7,537 bases of DNA. It comes from Pseudomonadota bacterium (GTDB lineage Bacteria; Pseudomonadota; Alphaproteobacteria; Rhizobiales; Xanthobacteraceae). Each line of letters opens with the position of its first letter. Position 1 is the stretch's first letter. The stretch lies in assembly GCA_023417665.1 (NCBI GenBank), contig JAEZFA010000018.1, forward strand, positions 1 to 7,537, read 5' to 3'. A model generated the notes under the pieces. It did not search any database, had not been told where the DNA came from, and saw nothing but the letters and a program-made list of their open reading frames with translations. Of this stretch, positions 1 to 6,516 are shown piece by piece. The position numbers and the translations under genes were made by a program.

Positions 1-40
1 TTTTCAAGACCGCTGCCTTAAACCACTCGGCCACCTCTCC
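1..40 (-). tRNA. tRNA-Ser(UGA), partial (5' half only)
   Basis: Read on the minus strand from 40 to 1, this is the 5' half of a serine tRNA. It shows an acceptor strand GGAGAGG, a D-arm with GGCCGAGTGG and TTTAAGGC, and the 5' side of the anticodon stem (GCGGT) followed by the loop CTTGAAA. The loop places the anticodon as TGA, read UGA, which decodes UCA and related serine codons. The rest of the anticodon stem, the long variable arm and the T-arm lie outside the window. The gene points away from rlpA, so the two are divergent. Identity is firm because the D-arm and anticodon loop are both diagnostic; only completeness is unknown. Confidence 0.93.
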
Positions 41-250
41 ACACGGTCCGAGGGTTATCAGAAAAGCCTGAAAGTACAATCGCACCGGCCGAACACCCTG
101 TGTCACAGCGGTTTTCTCAGGCAGCGACTGGAAGCGGCCAGAACGTACGGTGGCCCTATCGCAACGCGACAGCGCAAATCGCCATCATCCCGCTGGGCGT
201 CGTCGCGGCATCTTCATTGCGGCATCACGTGACGCGGCGGACACGCGCCG

Positions 251-268
251 CGCTGCCTCAAGGCAGCG
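251..268. repeat. GC-rich inverted repeat / hairpin upstream of rlpA
   Basis: CGCTGCC (251-257) and GGCAGCG (262-268) are perfect reverse complements separated by the four-base loop TCAA. The result is a compact 7-bp stem with six G-C pairs. It is not followed by a T-run on the plus strand, nor preceded by an A-run that would give one on the minus strand, so it is not a standard intrinsic terminator. It lies about 115 nt before the preferred rlpA start. It could be a 5' leader structure, a protein-binding palindrome or chance in GC-rich DNA. Confidence 0.5.
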
Positions 269-274
269 ACATCG

Positions 275-282
275 TTAACCAT
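275..282. promoter_or_regulatory. possible CtrA-type half-site TTAACCAT
   Basis: TTAACCAT stands out in otherwise GC-rich sequence just after the hairpin and about 100 nt before the preferred rlpA start. In alphaproteobacteria CtrA binds TTAA-containing sites, classically two TTAA half-sites seven bases apart, and single half-sites such as TTAACCAT also occur. There is no second TTAA at the expected spacing here. Cell-cycle control would suit a septum-associated RlpA, but this is inference from one short motif. Confidence 0.2.
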
Positions 283-381
283 GTTTGCGCATCCGCCGCA
301 GTTCTGCCCGCTTCGATAGCTTTTTTGCTTCATAAGGAAGTGGGGCGGCGAGCCCGGTTCAAGTTGCGTATCGGCCGGCGA

Positions 382-1155
382 ATGATTCTTGCAAAACTCG
401 TAAGCGCGAAAACCTGCGCCCGCGTGGCAGTGCTTCTTGCCGCGGCGGTGACGCTTGCAAACTGCAAGACCGTTTCCGGCTTCGACCCGAAATACGGGGT
501 CACCGCGAGCCCGCGGAAGTTTCGCGACGGCGATGTGATCCCGAAAGGCAACGGCCGCTATCACGTCGGCAAGCCTTATGTGATCGCCGGCATCACCTAT
601 GTCCCGAAGGAAGACCCGCATTATCGCGCGGTCGGCACGGCTTCCTGGTACGGCGACGCCTTCCACGGCCGCCTCACGTCGAACGGCGAAATCTTCGACA
701 TGCGCGCGCTGACCGCAGCGCATCCCACCTTGCCGCTGCCGAGCTATGTCCGCGTCACCAACCTCTCGACCGGAAAATCGCTGGTCGTGCGCGTGAACGA
801 TCGCGGACCGTTTCATTCCAGCCGCGTGATCGACGTTTCCTCGCGCGCCGCCGAACTGCTCGGCTTCCGCCATCACGGCACGGCGCGGGTGCGGGTCGAG
901 TATGTCGGCAGGGCGAACCTCGACGGTTCCGACGACCGCAGGCTGGAGGCAACGCTTCGCCATAACGCCCCGGCGCCCGCACCCAATCAGGTGCGGATCG
1001 CGCAGGAAAAGCCTTTCGTCGAGCAGCCCGAAGCACCCGCCGTCCTGCGCCGCCGCACGACGCGGATCGCGACTGCGGCCCCGGTTGCGCCGCAGGCGAC
1101 CAGTGTTCCGGCGTCCTTCACGCCGGCGTCGCTCACAGGCCGCGGCCTCTACTGA
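382..1155 (+). CDS. rlpA: RlpA family septal-ring lytic transglycosylase, lipoprotein
   Basis: The preferred ATG gives 257 residues. RlpA enzymes cut glycan strands of peptidoglycan stripped of stem peptides and help daughter cells separate. The N-terminus is a lipoprotein signal: basic start, hydrophobic stretch (residues 13-26), then lipobox LANC with Cys28 as the predicted lipidated residue, which would anchor it to a membrane facing the periplasm. The double-psi beta-barrel spans about residues 84-162, with ASWYG, FHGRLTSNGE, TAAHPTLP and RVNDRGPF. Glu103, Asp106, His114 and Asp140 keep the spacing of E120, D123, H131 and D157 of Pseudomonas aeruginosa RlpA, so catalysis is expected. The tail from about 190 is rich in Pro, Ala and Arg, with no SPOR domain. 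The start is uncertain: there is no good Shine-Dalgarno, and in-frame TTG (364) or GTG (340) would only lengthen the signal's n-region. A DacA-like gene follows after 90 nt. Confidence 0.9.
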   Translation: MILAKLVSAKTCARVAVLLAAAVTLANCKTVSGFDPKYGVTASPRKFRDGDVIPKGNGRYHVGKPYVIAGITYVPKEDPHYRAVGTASWYGDAFHGRLTSNGEIFDMRALTAAHPTLPLPSYVRVTNLSTGKSLVVRVNDRGPFHSSRVIDVSSRAAELLGFRHHGTARVRVEYVGRANLDGSDDRRLEATLRHNAPAPAPNQVRIAQEKPFVEQPEAPAVLRRRTTRIATAAPVAPQATSVPASFTPASLTGRGLY

Positions 1156-1226
1156 TCCTCCGGCGTTGATCGTCTGTTGCCTGCCGAGTAAGGGTACGGC
1201 TGCGACGACAGGTTCCATGATCGAGC

Positions 1227-1234
1227 AGGAAGGA
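1227..1234 (+). promoter_or_regulatory. Shine-Dalgarno for the DacA-like gene
   Basis: AGGAAGGA ends 11 nt before the ATG at 1246. It supports that start over other candidates, and translation from there begins directly with a basic signal-peptide n-region. Confidence 0.55.
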
Positions 1235-1245
1235 TCACGGCAGTT

Positions 1246-2442
1246 ATGCCATTGCGACGCCGCCTGCGCGGCCTCCTGGCCGGTTTTCTCATCGCGACGC
1301 TTGGGCCTCTGGCGGCCTTCGCGCAGCCGCAGAACATCAGCGCGGAACACGTCGTCCTGATGGACCTGCAGTCGAATTCCGTGCTGTTTTCCCGCGGCGC
1401 CGACGACGCCGTGCATCCCGCGAGCATGACCAAGCTGATGACGCTGGCGGTTGTGTTCGACGAACTGAAAGCGGGCAAGCTCAAGCTCGATACCGAGTTT
1501 CCGGTGAGCGTTCACGCCTGGCGCACCGGCGGCGCTCCGTCCGGCACCGCCACCATGTTCGCGGCGGTCCGCAGCAACATCCGCGTCGAGGATCTCATCA
1601 TCGGCGCGGCCGCCGTTGCCGGGAACGATGCCTGCATCATTCTTGCCGAAGGCATTTCCGGAAGCGAGGCCGCCTTCGCGGACCGCATGAACCGGCGCGC
1701 CGCCGAACTCGGCCTGACCACTGCGCGCTTCCGCAACCCCACGGGCTTTCCGCACCCGGAACAGAAAATGTCGGTGCGCGATCTCGCGACGCTCGCCGCC
1801 TACATCATCCGCGAGCATCCGGCTTATTATAAATACTTCGCGGTGCCGGAAATCACCTGGAGCAAGGTGAAACAGAGCAACCGCAACCCGCTGTTCGGTT
1901 CGTCGCTCGGCGTGGATGGCTTCACCGCCGGACATGACGAACAGAGCGGCTACGGGTTCGTCTCGTCCGCGGTCCAGAACGGACGGCGGCTGATTGCCGT
2001 CGTGCACGGCGCAAAATCCGAGAAGGACAGGCTGGAGGATACCCGCCGGCTGCTCGACTGGGGATTCCGCGCGTTCAGCGACCGCCTGGTCTTCACCAAC
2101 AAGAGCCCGATCGCTCACGCCAGCGTATTCGGCGGCGCGAGCGGAAGCGTCGCGCTCGTAGGAGCGAACGACATTCACATTCTGTCGCTGCAGTCGGGCG
2201 GCGAGCGGTTTACCGCCCGCGTCTATTACGAAGGTCCGCTGCGCGCGCCGGTGAAGAAGGGCGCGGAGGTCGCGAAGCTGCGCATCTATCGTGGCGATCA
2301 GGTCGCGCTCGAGGCGCCGCTTTATGCCGCCGACGACGTGCCGGCTGGCGGCATCGCCGGGCGCGCCTTCGACGCGACCTATGAGTATGTCGGCAACCTC
2401 ATGCGCGCCGGCCTGCGCAAATTGCTCGCGCGGGGCAGCTGA
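1246..2442 (+). CDS. DacA/PBP5-family (peptidase S11) protein with degenerate active site
   Basis: This 398-residue protein matches low-molecular-mass penicillin-binding proteins (D-Ala-D-Ala carboxypeptidases), which trim the last D-Ala from peptidoglycan stem peptides in the periplasm. A Sec signal peptide (residues 1-26) ends at AFA before QPQ. The S11 domain covers about 30-275: the first motif Ser60-Met-Thr-Lys63 is intact, as are surrounding landmarks HPASMTKLMT, GNDACIILAEG, NPTGFP and SAVQNGRR. The second motif, normally SxN, is Ala125-Gly126-Asn127. The third, normally KTG, is Thr227-Ala228-Gly229. A PBP5 C-terminal beta domain (about 280-372) is followed by a cationic, probably amphipathic tail that could touch the membrane. 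Length and frame are normal, so it is not a decayed gene. I infer weak or absent carboxypeptidase activity, possibly with retained peptidoglycan or penicillin binding. It overlaps tmk by 1 nt and probably leads the operon. Confidence 0.88.
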   Translation: MPLRRRLRGLLAGFLIATLGPLAAFAQPQNISAEHVVLMDLQSNSVLFSRGADDAVHPASMTKLMTLAVVFDELKAGKLKLDTEFPVSVHAWRTGGAPSGTATMFAAVRSNIRVEDLIIGAAAVAGNDACIILAEGISGSEAAFADRMNRRAAELGLTTARFRNPTGFPHPEQKMSVRDLATLAAYIIREHPAYYKYFAVPEITWSKVKQSNRNPLFGSSLGVDGFTAGHDEQSGYGFVSSAVQNGRRLIAVVHGAKSEKDRLEDTRRLLDWGFRAFSDRLVFTNKSPIAHASVFGGASGSVALVGANDIHILSLQSGGERFTARVYYEGPLRAPVKKGAEVAKLRIYRGDQVALEAPLYAADDVPAGGIAGRAFDATYEYVGNLMRAGLRKLLARGS

Positions 2443-3104
2443 TGCGCGGGCGCTTCATCACTTTCGAAGGCGGCGAGGGCGCGGGCAAGTCGACGCAAGT
2501 CTCCGAACTCGCCGCAAGGCTTGAGGCATCGGGGCTGGAAACGGTCGTCACGCGCGAGCCCGGCGGCTCGCCCGGCGCAGAAGCCATGCGGCATTTGTTG
2601 CTGGAAGGCATGATCAAGCCGCTCGGGCCGACCGCGGAAACCATGATCTTCGCTGCCGCACGCGACGATCACCTGCGAACCACCATCGAACCGGCACTTG
2701 CCCGCGGCGCATGGGTGATCTGCGACCGCTTCATCGACTCCACCCGCGTCTATCAGGGCGCACTCGGCAACGTCGACAAGCGCATCATCCGCGCGCTCGA
2801 GCGGGCGACGGTCGGCGACAATATGCCGGACCTTACGTTCGTGCTCGACGTGCCGGTCGAGATCGGCTTTGCGCGCGTCAAAAGCCGCGGCCAGCCGCGC
2901 GACCGTTTCGAGGCGGAAGAGCTGGAATTTCATGTGCAGTTGCGCGAAGCATTTCGCGAGATCGTGGATGCGGAGCCCGCGCGTTGCGTGCTGATCGACG
3001 CTTCGCAAACCCCGGAAGTGGTCGCGACCGATATCTGGATGACCGTGGTGGACCGCCTGCTGAAAGTCCGCGACGACGAAGCCGCGCCGAGGATCGCCAG
3101 TTGA
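2442..3104 (+). CDS. tmk: thymidylate kinase (dTMP kinase)
   Basis: A 220-residue cytoplasmic kinase that converts dTMP to dTDP with ATP, an essential step in dTTP supply for DNA replication. The P-loop is GGEGAGKST (residues 10-18) and lacks an arginine; the LID region SRGQPRDR (148-155) supplies basic residues, the pattern of the E. coli-like class. The dTMP-binding TREPGG lies at 37-42, and DRF with STRVYQG at 95-106 is the conserved DR(Y/F)..S..(A/V)YQG block. Length is normal for the family. The start codon ATG overlaps the preceding TGA by one base (TGATG), which indicates translational coupling to the DacA-like gene. The 3' end overlaps holB by four bases, linking nucleotide supply and the clamp loader in one transcript. 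Nothing is missing or unusual. Confidence 0.97.
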   Translation: MRGRFITFEGGEGAGKSTQVSELAARLEASGLETVVTREPGGSPGAEAMRHLLLEGMIKPLGPTAETMIFAAARDDHLRTTIEPALARGAWVICDRFIDSTRVYQGALGNVDKRIIRALERATVGDNMPDLTFVLDVPVEIGFARVKSRGQPRDRFEAEELEFHVQLREAFREIVDAEPARCVLIDASQTPEVVATDIWMTVVDRLLKVRDDEAAPRIAS

Positions 3105-4129
3105 TTACCGATCCCGTCGAAGGCGACCGGCTGGCAGGAAGCCCGCATCCGCGCGAGCGCTTCGATCTCGTGGGGCACGAGGCGGCGGAAAGCGAACTGC
3201 TTGCCGCGTGGCAGGCCGGACGGCTTCCGCATGCCATCCTGCTCGGGGGACCGCAGGGCATCGGCAAGGCGACGCTGGCCTATCGTCTTACGCGTTTCGC
3301 GCTCGCCGGCGGGCGCGATGGCGCGCAGGACCTTTCGCTGCCGCCGGATCATCCGGTCTCGCGGCAGGTGGCATCCTTGTCGCATCCCGATCTGCTGGTG
3401 CTTCGCCGCATCAAGGAAGACGACAAGAAGGCGATGTCGCAGGTCATCCGGGTCGAGGACACGCGGCGCATTGCGTCGTTCTTCGGCTCGACCGCGGCCT
3501 ATGGCGGCTGGCGCGTCTGCATCGTCGATGCGGTCGAGGACATGAATGCTTCGAGCGCGAATGCGATTCTGAAACTGCTGGAGGAGCCGCCGCCGCGCTC
3601 GCTGTTCTTGCTGGTTTCGCATACGCCGGGACGGCTGCTGCCGACGATCCGCTCCCGCTGCCGCCGCCTCGATCTCAGCCCGCTTTCGACTTCCGAAGTC
3701 GGCGATGCCCTGCGGCTGCTTGCCGGCGACATCCCGGAGCTTGCGTCGGCCGATCTGGATGAGGCCGCCGAAGCCGCGCAAGGCAGCGTCGGCCGCGCGT
3801 TGTCACTTCTGCTCGGCGGCGAAGACAACCTCGCGGTCCTGAACCTGACGCGAGAGCTCCTCGCGAAGCTGCCCGACGTGCCGGCGGGATCGATCGCGGC
3901 ACTCGGCGAGAAGCTGCGCGGCGACAATCTCGAAGTCTTCGCCGAAGCAGTGCAGGACTGGCTCGCGGAAGCCGCGACCGGCGACGGCACGCCCGCGCGC
4001 CTTGCACAGTTTGCCGAAGCATGGGACAAGGTCCGCCGCGCCACGGCGACCGCCGAGATCTATAATCTCGACCGTAAGCCCTTGGTGTTTCAGGTCTTTA
4101 CGATGCTCTCCGAAGCGGCCCGCGGCTGA
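3101..4129 (+). CDS. holB: DNA polymerase III subunit delta' (clamp loader)
   Basis: This 342-residue protein is the delta' subunit of the clamp-loader complex that places the beta sliding clamp on DNA. It has an AAA+ fold: P-loop GGPQGIGKAT (49-58), a degenerate Walker B strand RVCIVDAVEDMN (138-149), NAILKLLEEPP (154-164), and the clamp-loader SRC motif Ser185-Arg186-Cys187 that supplies the arginine finger. The C-terminal helical collar domain follows to the end. The four-cysteine zinc module seen in E. coli delta' is absent; residues 65-120 contain no cysteine. The best start is TTG at 3101, overlapping the tmk stop in TTGA, because it precedes the conserved RERFDLVGHEAAE segment. The next in-frame GTG (3170) would cut into that segment, and in-frame ATG codons farther upstream lie deep inside tmk. 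Weak TTG initiation plus overlap suggests coupled translation at a low level. Confidence 0.93.
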   Translation: MITDPVEGDRLAGSPHPRERFDLVGHEAAESELLAAWQAGRLPHAILLGGPQGIGKATLAYRLTRFALAGGRDGAQDLSLPPDHPVSRQVASLSHPDLLVLRRIKEDDKKAMSQVIRVEDTRRIASFFGSTAAYGGWRVCIVDAVEDMNASSANAILKLLEEPPPRSLFLLVSHTPGRLLPTIRSRCRRLDLSPLSTSEVGDALRLLAGDIPELASADLDEAAEAAQGSVGRALSLLLGGEDNLAVLNLTRELLAKLPDVPAGSIAALGEKLRGDNLEVFAEAVQDWLAEAATGDGTPARLAQFAEAWDKVRRATATAEIYNLDRKPLVFQVFTMLSEAARG

Positions 4130-4144
4130 AGCCGAGAAGGGGGC

Positions 4145-4152
4145 AAGGGAAG
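4145..4152 (+). promoter_or_regulatory. Shine-Dalgarno for metG
   Basis: AAGGGAAG lies 8-10 nt before the ATG at 4161 in the 31-nt gap after holB. It decides the start: the next residues, MADKPRFYITTAISYPNG, are where bacterial methionyl-tRNA synthetases begin, while the frame upstream overlaps holB. Confidence 0.6.
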
Positions 4153-4160
4153 TTCTTGTC

Positions 4161-5720
4161 ATGGCGGACAAGCCGCGTTTTTACATCACGACCGCGATTT
4201 CCTATCCGAATGGCGCACCGCATATCGGCCACGCCTATGAGGCAATCGCAACCGACGCCATCGCGCGCTTCAAGCGGCTCGACGGCTACGACGTGTTCTT
4301 CCTCACCGGTGTCGACGAGCACGGCTTGAAGATGACGCAGACCGCGGCCGCGCAGGGCGTGACGCCGCGCGAGCTTGCCGACCGCAACGCGCCGCTGTTT
4401 CGCGCGATGTGCGATGGCCTGAATATCTCCTACAGCCGTTTCATTCGCACGACCGAGCCGGCGCATTATGAAGCGAGCCGGGCCATCTGGAAAAAGATGG
4501 AGGACGCCGGCGACATCTATCTCGGCACCTATGCCGGCTGGTATTCCGTGCGCGACGAAGCGTTCTATGCCGAGTCCGAAACCGAAGTCGGCGAGGACAA
4601 GGTGCGGCGCGGCCCGCAGGGCACGCCAGTGGAATGGACCGAGGAGAAGACCTACTTCTTCAAGCTTTCGGCCTATGGCGACAGGCTGCTCGCGCATTAC
4701 CGCGACAATCCCGGCTTCATCATGCCGGAGACCCGCCGCAACGAAGTCGAGAGCTTCGTGAAAGCCGGATTGCAGGATCTTTCGATCTCGCGAACCACGC
4801 TGACCTGGGGCGTTCCGGTTCCGGGCGCGGACGGCCATGTGATGTATGTCTGGGTCGATGCGCTGACGAATTACATCACCGGCGTCGGCTACCCCGATAC
4901 GAACGCGGAGAACTTCAAGAAATACTGGCCTGCCGACATCCACGTCATCGGCAAGGACATCGTGCGCTTCCATGCGGTCTATTGGCCGGCATTTCTGATG
5001 TCGGCCGGCATCGCGCTTCCGAAAAGCGTGCATGGGCACGGTTTTCTGTTGAACCGCGGCGAGAAGATGTCGAAGACGCTCGGCAATGTCGTCGATCCGC
5101 TGGAAATGGCAACGCATTACGGCGTCGATCAGCTTCGCTACTTTTTCCTGCGCGAAGTGCCCTTCGGCCAGGACGGCAGCTATAGCCACGAAGCGATCGT
5201 CAACCGCACCAACGCCGATCTCGCAAACAACCTCGGCAATCTCGCGCAGCGCTCGCTTTCGATGATCGCGAAGAACTGCGCCGCCGCGGTCCCGGAGCCC
5301 GGCACGCTTGGGGAAGCCGACAAGGCGATCCTCGCCGCGGCCGATGCCTTGCTGCCGCAGGTGCGCGAGCACATGACGACGCAGCAACTGCATCTCGTAT
5401 TGCAGGCGATCTGGTCGGTCGTCGCCGACGCGAACCAGTATTTCGCCGCAAGCGCGCCGTGGGAGCTTCGCAAGACCGATCCGGCAAAGATGGCGACCGT
5501 GCTGTGGACCACGGCGGAAGTGGTGCGGCAGGTCGCGATCCTCGCGCAGCCTTTCGTGCCGGCGGGAGCCGCCAAACTGCTCGACCTGCTCGCCGTGCCT
5601 GAAAGCGGCCGCGACTTCGCGTTCCTCGGAGAGAAGGGCCGCCTCAAGGCCGGCACGCCACTGCCGGCACCAAGCGGCATCTTCCCCCGGTTTATCGACC
5701 CCGAGGAAGGCAAAGCCTGA
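4161..5720 (+). CDS. metG: methionyl-tRNA synthetase
   Basis: A 519-residue cytoplasmic class I aminoacyl-tRNA synthetase that attaches methionine to initiator and elongator tRNA-Met using ATP. The Rossmann catalytic domain carries the HIGH signature (His21-Ile-Gly-His24) and the KMSKS-type loop as KMSKT (302-306). The methionine-pocket region FLTGVDEHG is at 47-55, and WVDALTNYITG at 231-241. The connective insert reads GWYSVRDEAFY (126-136) and has no cysteine knuckle, so this is the short form without a zinc-binding motif there. The helical anticodon-binding domain contains NQYFAASAPWELRK (425-438). The protein ends soon after this domain, with no C-terminal EMAPII/Trbp111-like tRNA-binding domain as in E. 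coli MetG, which fits its shorter length. It lies 31 nt after holB and 3 nt before tatD, so co-transcription is likely. Confidence 0.97.
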   Translation: MADKPRFYITTAISYPNGAPHIGHAYEAIATDAIARFKRLDGYDVFFLTGVDEHGLKMTQTAAAQGVTPRELADRNAPLFRAMCDGLNISYSRFIRTTEPAHYEASRAIWKKMEDAGDIYLGTYAGWYSVRDEAFYAESETEVGEDKVRRGPQGTPVEWTEEKTYFFKLSAYGDRLLAHYRDNPGFIMPETRRNEVESFVKAGLQDLSISRTTLTWGVPVPGADGHVMYVWVDALTNYITGVGYPDTNAENFKKYWPADIHVIGKDIVRFHAVYWPAFLMSAGIALPKSVHGHGFLLNRGEKMSKTLGNVVDPLEMATHYGVDQLRYFFLREVPFGQDGSYSHEAIVNRTNADLANNLGNLAQRSLSMIAKNCAAAVPEPGTLGEADKAILAAADALLPQVREHMTTQQLHLVLQAIWSVVADANQYFAASAPWELRKTDPAKMATVLWTTAEVVRQVAILAQPFVPAGAAKLLDLLAVPESGRDFAFLGEKGRLKAGTPLPAPSGIFPRFIDPEEGKA

Positions 5721-5723
5721 GCC

Positions 5724-6506
5724 ATGCTGGTCGATAGTCATTGCCATCTCGACTTCCCGGATTTCGCGGCGGAGCGCGATGCGATCGTTGCGCGCGCGCG
5801 TGCCGAAGGCGTCGGGCTGCTCGTGACCATCAGCACCAAGGTTCATAAATTCGCGGAAATCCGCGCCATCGCGGAAGCCTATGACAACGTCTTCTGTTCG
5901 GTCGGGACGCACCCGCATCACGCCGACAAGGAGCCGGAGATCACGACCGCCGATCTCGTGAAGCTCGCCGAACACCCGAAGGTGGTCGCGATCGGCGAGG
6001 CCGGGCTCGACTATTTTCGCAACAACAGTTCGGTCGAAGGGCAGGAACAGGGCTTCCGCCGCCATATCGCGGCGACGCGCGAAACCGGGCTGCCGCTCGT
6101 GATCCATGCGCGCGAGGCGGATTCCGACGTTGCACGGATTCTGGAGGAAGAAAGCGCCAAAGGCCGCTTTCCTTTCATCCTGCATTGCTTCACCGGCGGA
6201 CAGGACCTCGCGGACCGCGGCATCGCGCTTGGCGGTTACGTTTCCTTTTCCGGCGTCATCACCTTCAAGAAGAACGACGCACTACGCGCGATCGCGGCAA
6301 GCATTCCCGACGACAGGATTCTCGTCGAAACCGATGCGCCGTTTCTCGCGCCCGAGCCGTATCGTGGAAAACGCAACGAGCCGGCCTTCGTGACGAATAC
6401 GGCAAGAGCACTCGCGGCCGCGCGCGGCACCGACTACGATACCGTCGCGCGGCAGACCACGGACAATTTCTTCCGCCTCTTCTCCAAAGTGCCGAAGCCG
6501 TCCTAA
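5724..6506 (+). CDS. tatD: TatD family metal-dependent hydrolase (DNase)
   Basis: A 260-residue TIM-barrel protein of the amidohydrolase superfamily. TatD relatives are cytoplasmic Mg-dependent nucleases, with 3'-5' exonuclease activity on single-stranded DNA or RNA reported for E. coli TatD. All expected metal ligands are visible: His6 and His8 in DSHCHLD, Glu92 in GEAGLDY, His128 in VIHARE, His154 in LHCFTG and Asp204 in ETDAPFLAP. GTHPHHA (61-67) and the PYRGKRNEP segment (212-220) are also typical. Length is normal. The ATG is 3 nt after the metG stop, and GAGGAAGG inside the metG 3' end (5703-5710) may serve as its ribosome site. The metG-tatD-MBL hydrolase order recurs widely in bacteria. 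The true cellular substrate is not shown by sequence; TatD is not needed for Tat export despite the name. Confidence 0.93.
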   Translation: MLVDSHCHLDFPDFAAERDAIVARARAEGVGLLVTISTKVHKFAEIRAIAEAYDNVFCSVGTHPHHADKEPEITTADLVKLAEHPKVVAIGEAGLDYFRNNSSVEGQEQGFRRHIAATRETGLPLVIHAREADSDVARILEEESAKGRFPFILHCFTGGQDLADRGIALGGYVSFSGVITFKKNDALRAIAASIPDDRILVETDAPFLAPEPYRGKRNEPAFVTNTARALAAARGTDYDTVARQTTDNFFRLFSKVPKPS

Positions 6507-6516
6507 ACTCGCGGCA

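Larger units (their letters stand above)
41..381. other. divergent intergenic region between tRNA-Ser and rlpA
   Basis: This 341-base stretch separates two divergently oriented genes, so it should hold the promoters of both. The rlpA reading frame stays open back to a GTG at position 100, but the extra 94 residues have no recognisable domain and would place a long arginine-rich tail before a clear lipoprotein signal peptide, so I treat it as non-coding. Visible structure is a GC-rich hairpin (251-268), an 8-bp palindrome TCACGTGA (225-232) and a TTAACCAT element (275-282). No convincing -35/-10 pair could be assigned for either gene by eye. Confidence 0.55.

Noticed and set aside
52..79. Possible minus-strand promoter for tRNA-Ser (TTGTAC, 16-base spacer, TAACCC)
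   Set aside because: The -35 matches the consensus at three of six bases and the -10 at only two of six, so it is not better than chance.
225..232. Palindrome TCACGTGA in the divergent intergenic region
   Set aside because: A single 8-bp palindrome is expected by chance often enough, and no second copy or known regulator supports it.
100..381. N-terminal extension of rlpA from a GTG at position 100
   Set aside because: It would put 94 non-descript residues in front of a clear lipoprotein signal peptide, which must be N-terminal to work.
1166..1194. Possible promoter before the DacA-like gene (TTGATC and TAAGGG, 17 apart)
   Set aside because: The -10 element matches the consensus poorly; the gap after rlpA may simply be read through.
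214..2178. 654-codon open frame on the minus strand opposite rlpA and the DacA-like gene
   Set aside because: It lies antisense to two clear protein genes, its translation is low-complexity and rich in Arg, Ala and Gly with no motif, and long antisense frames are expected where GC-rich codons avoid antisense stops.
2711..3100. Upstream in-frame start for holB inside tmk
   Set aside because: The added 130 residues are the out-of-frame reading of tmk, and the holB family begins near the RERFDLVGH segment.
4098..6185. 695-codon open frame on the minus strand opposite metG and tatD
   Set aside because: Same reason: it mirrors two genes with complete catalytic motifs, and its translation resembles no protein family.
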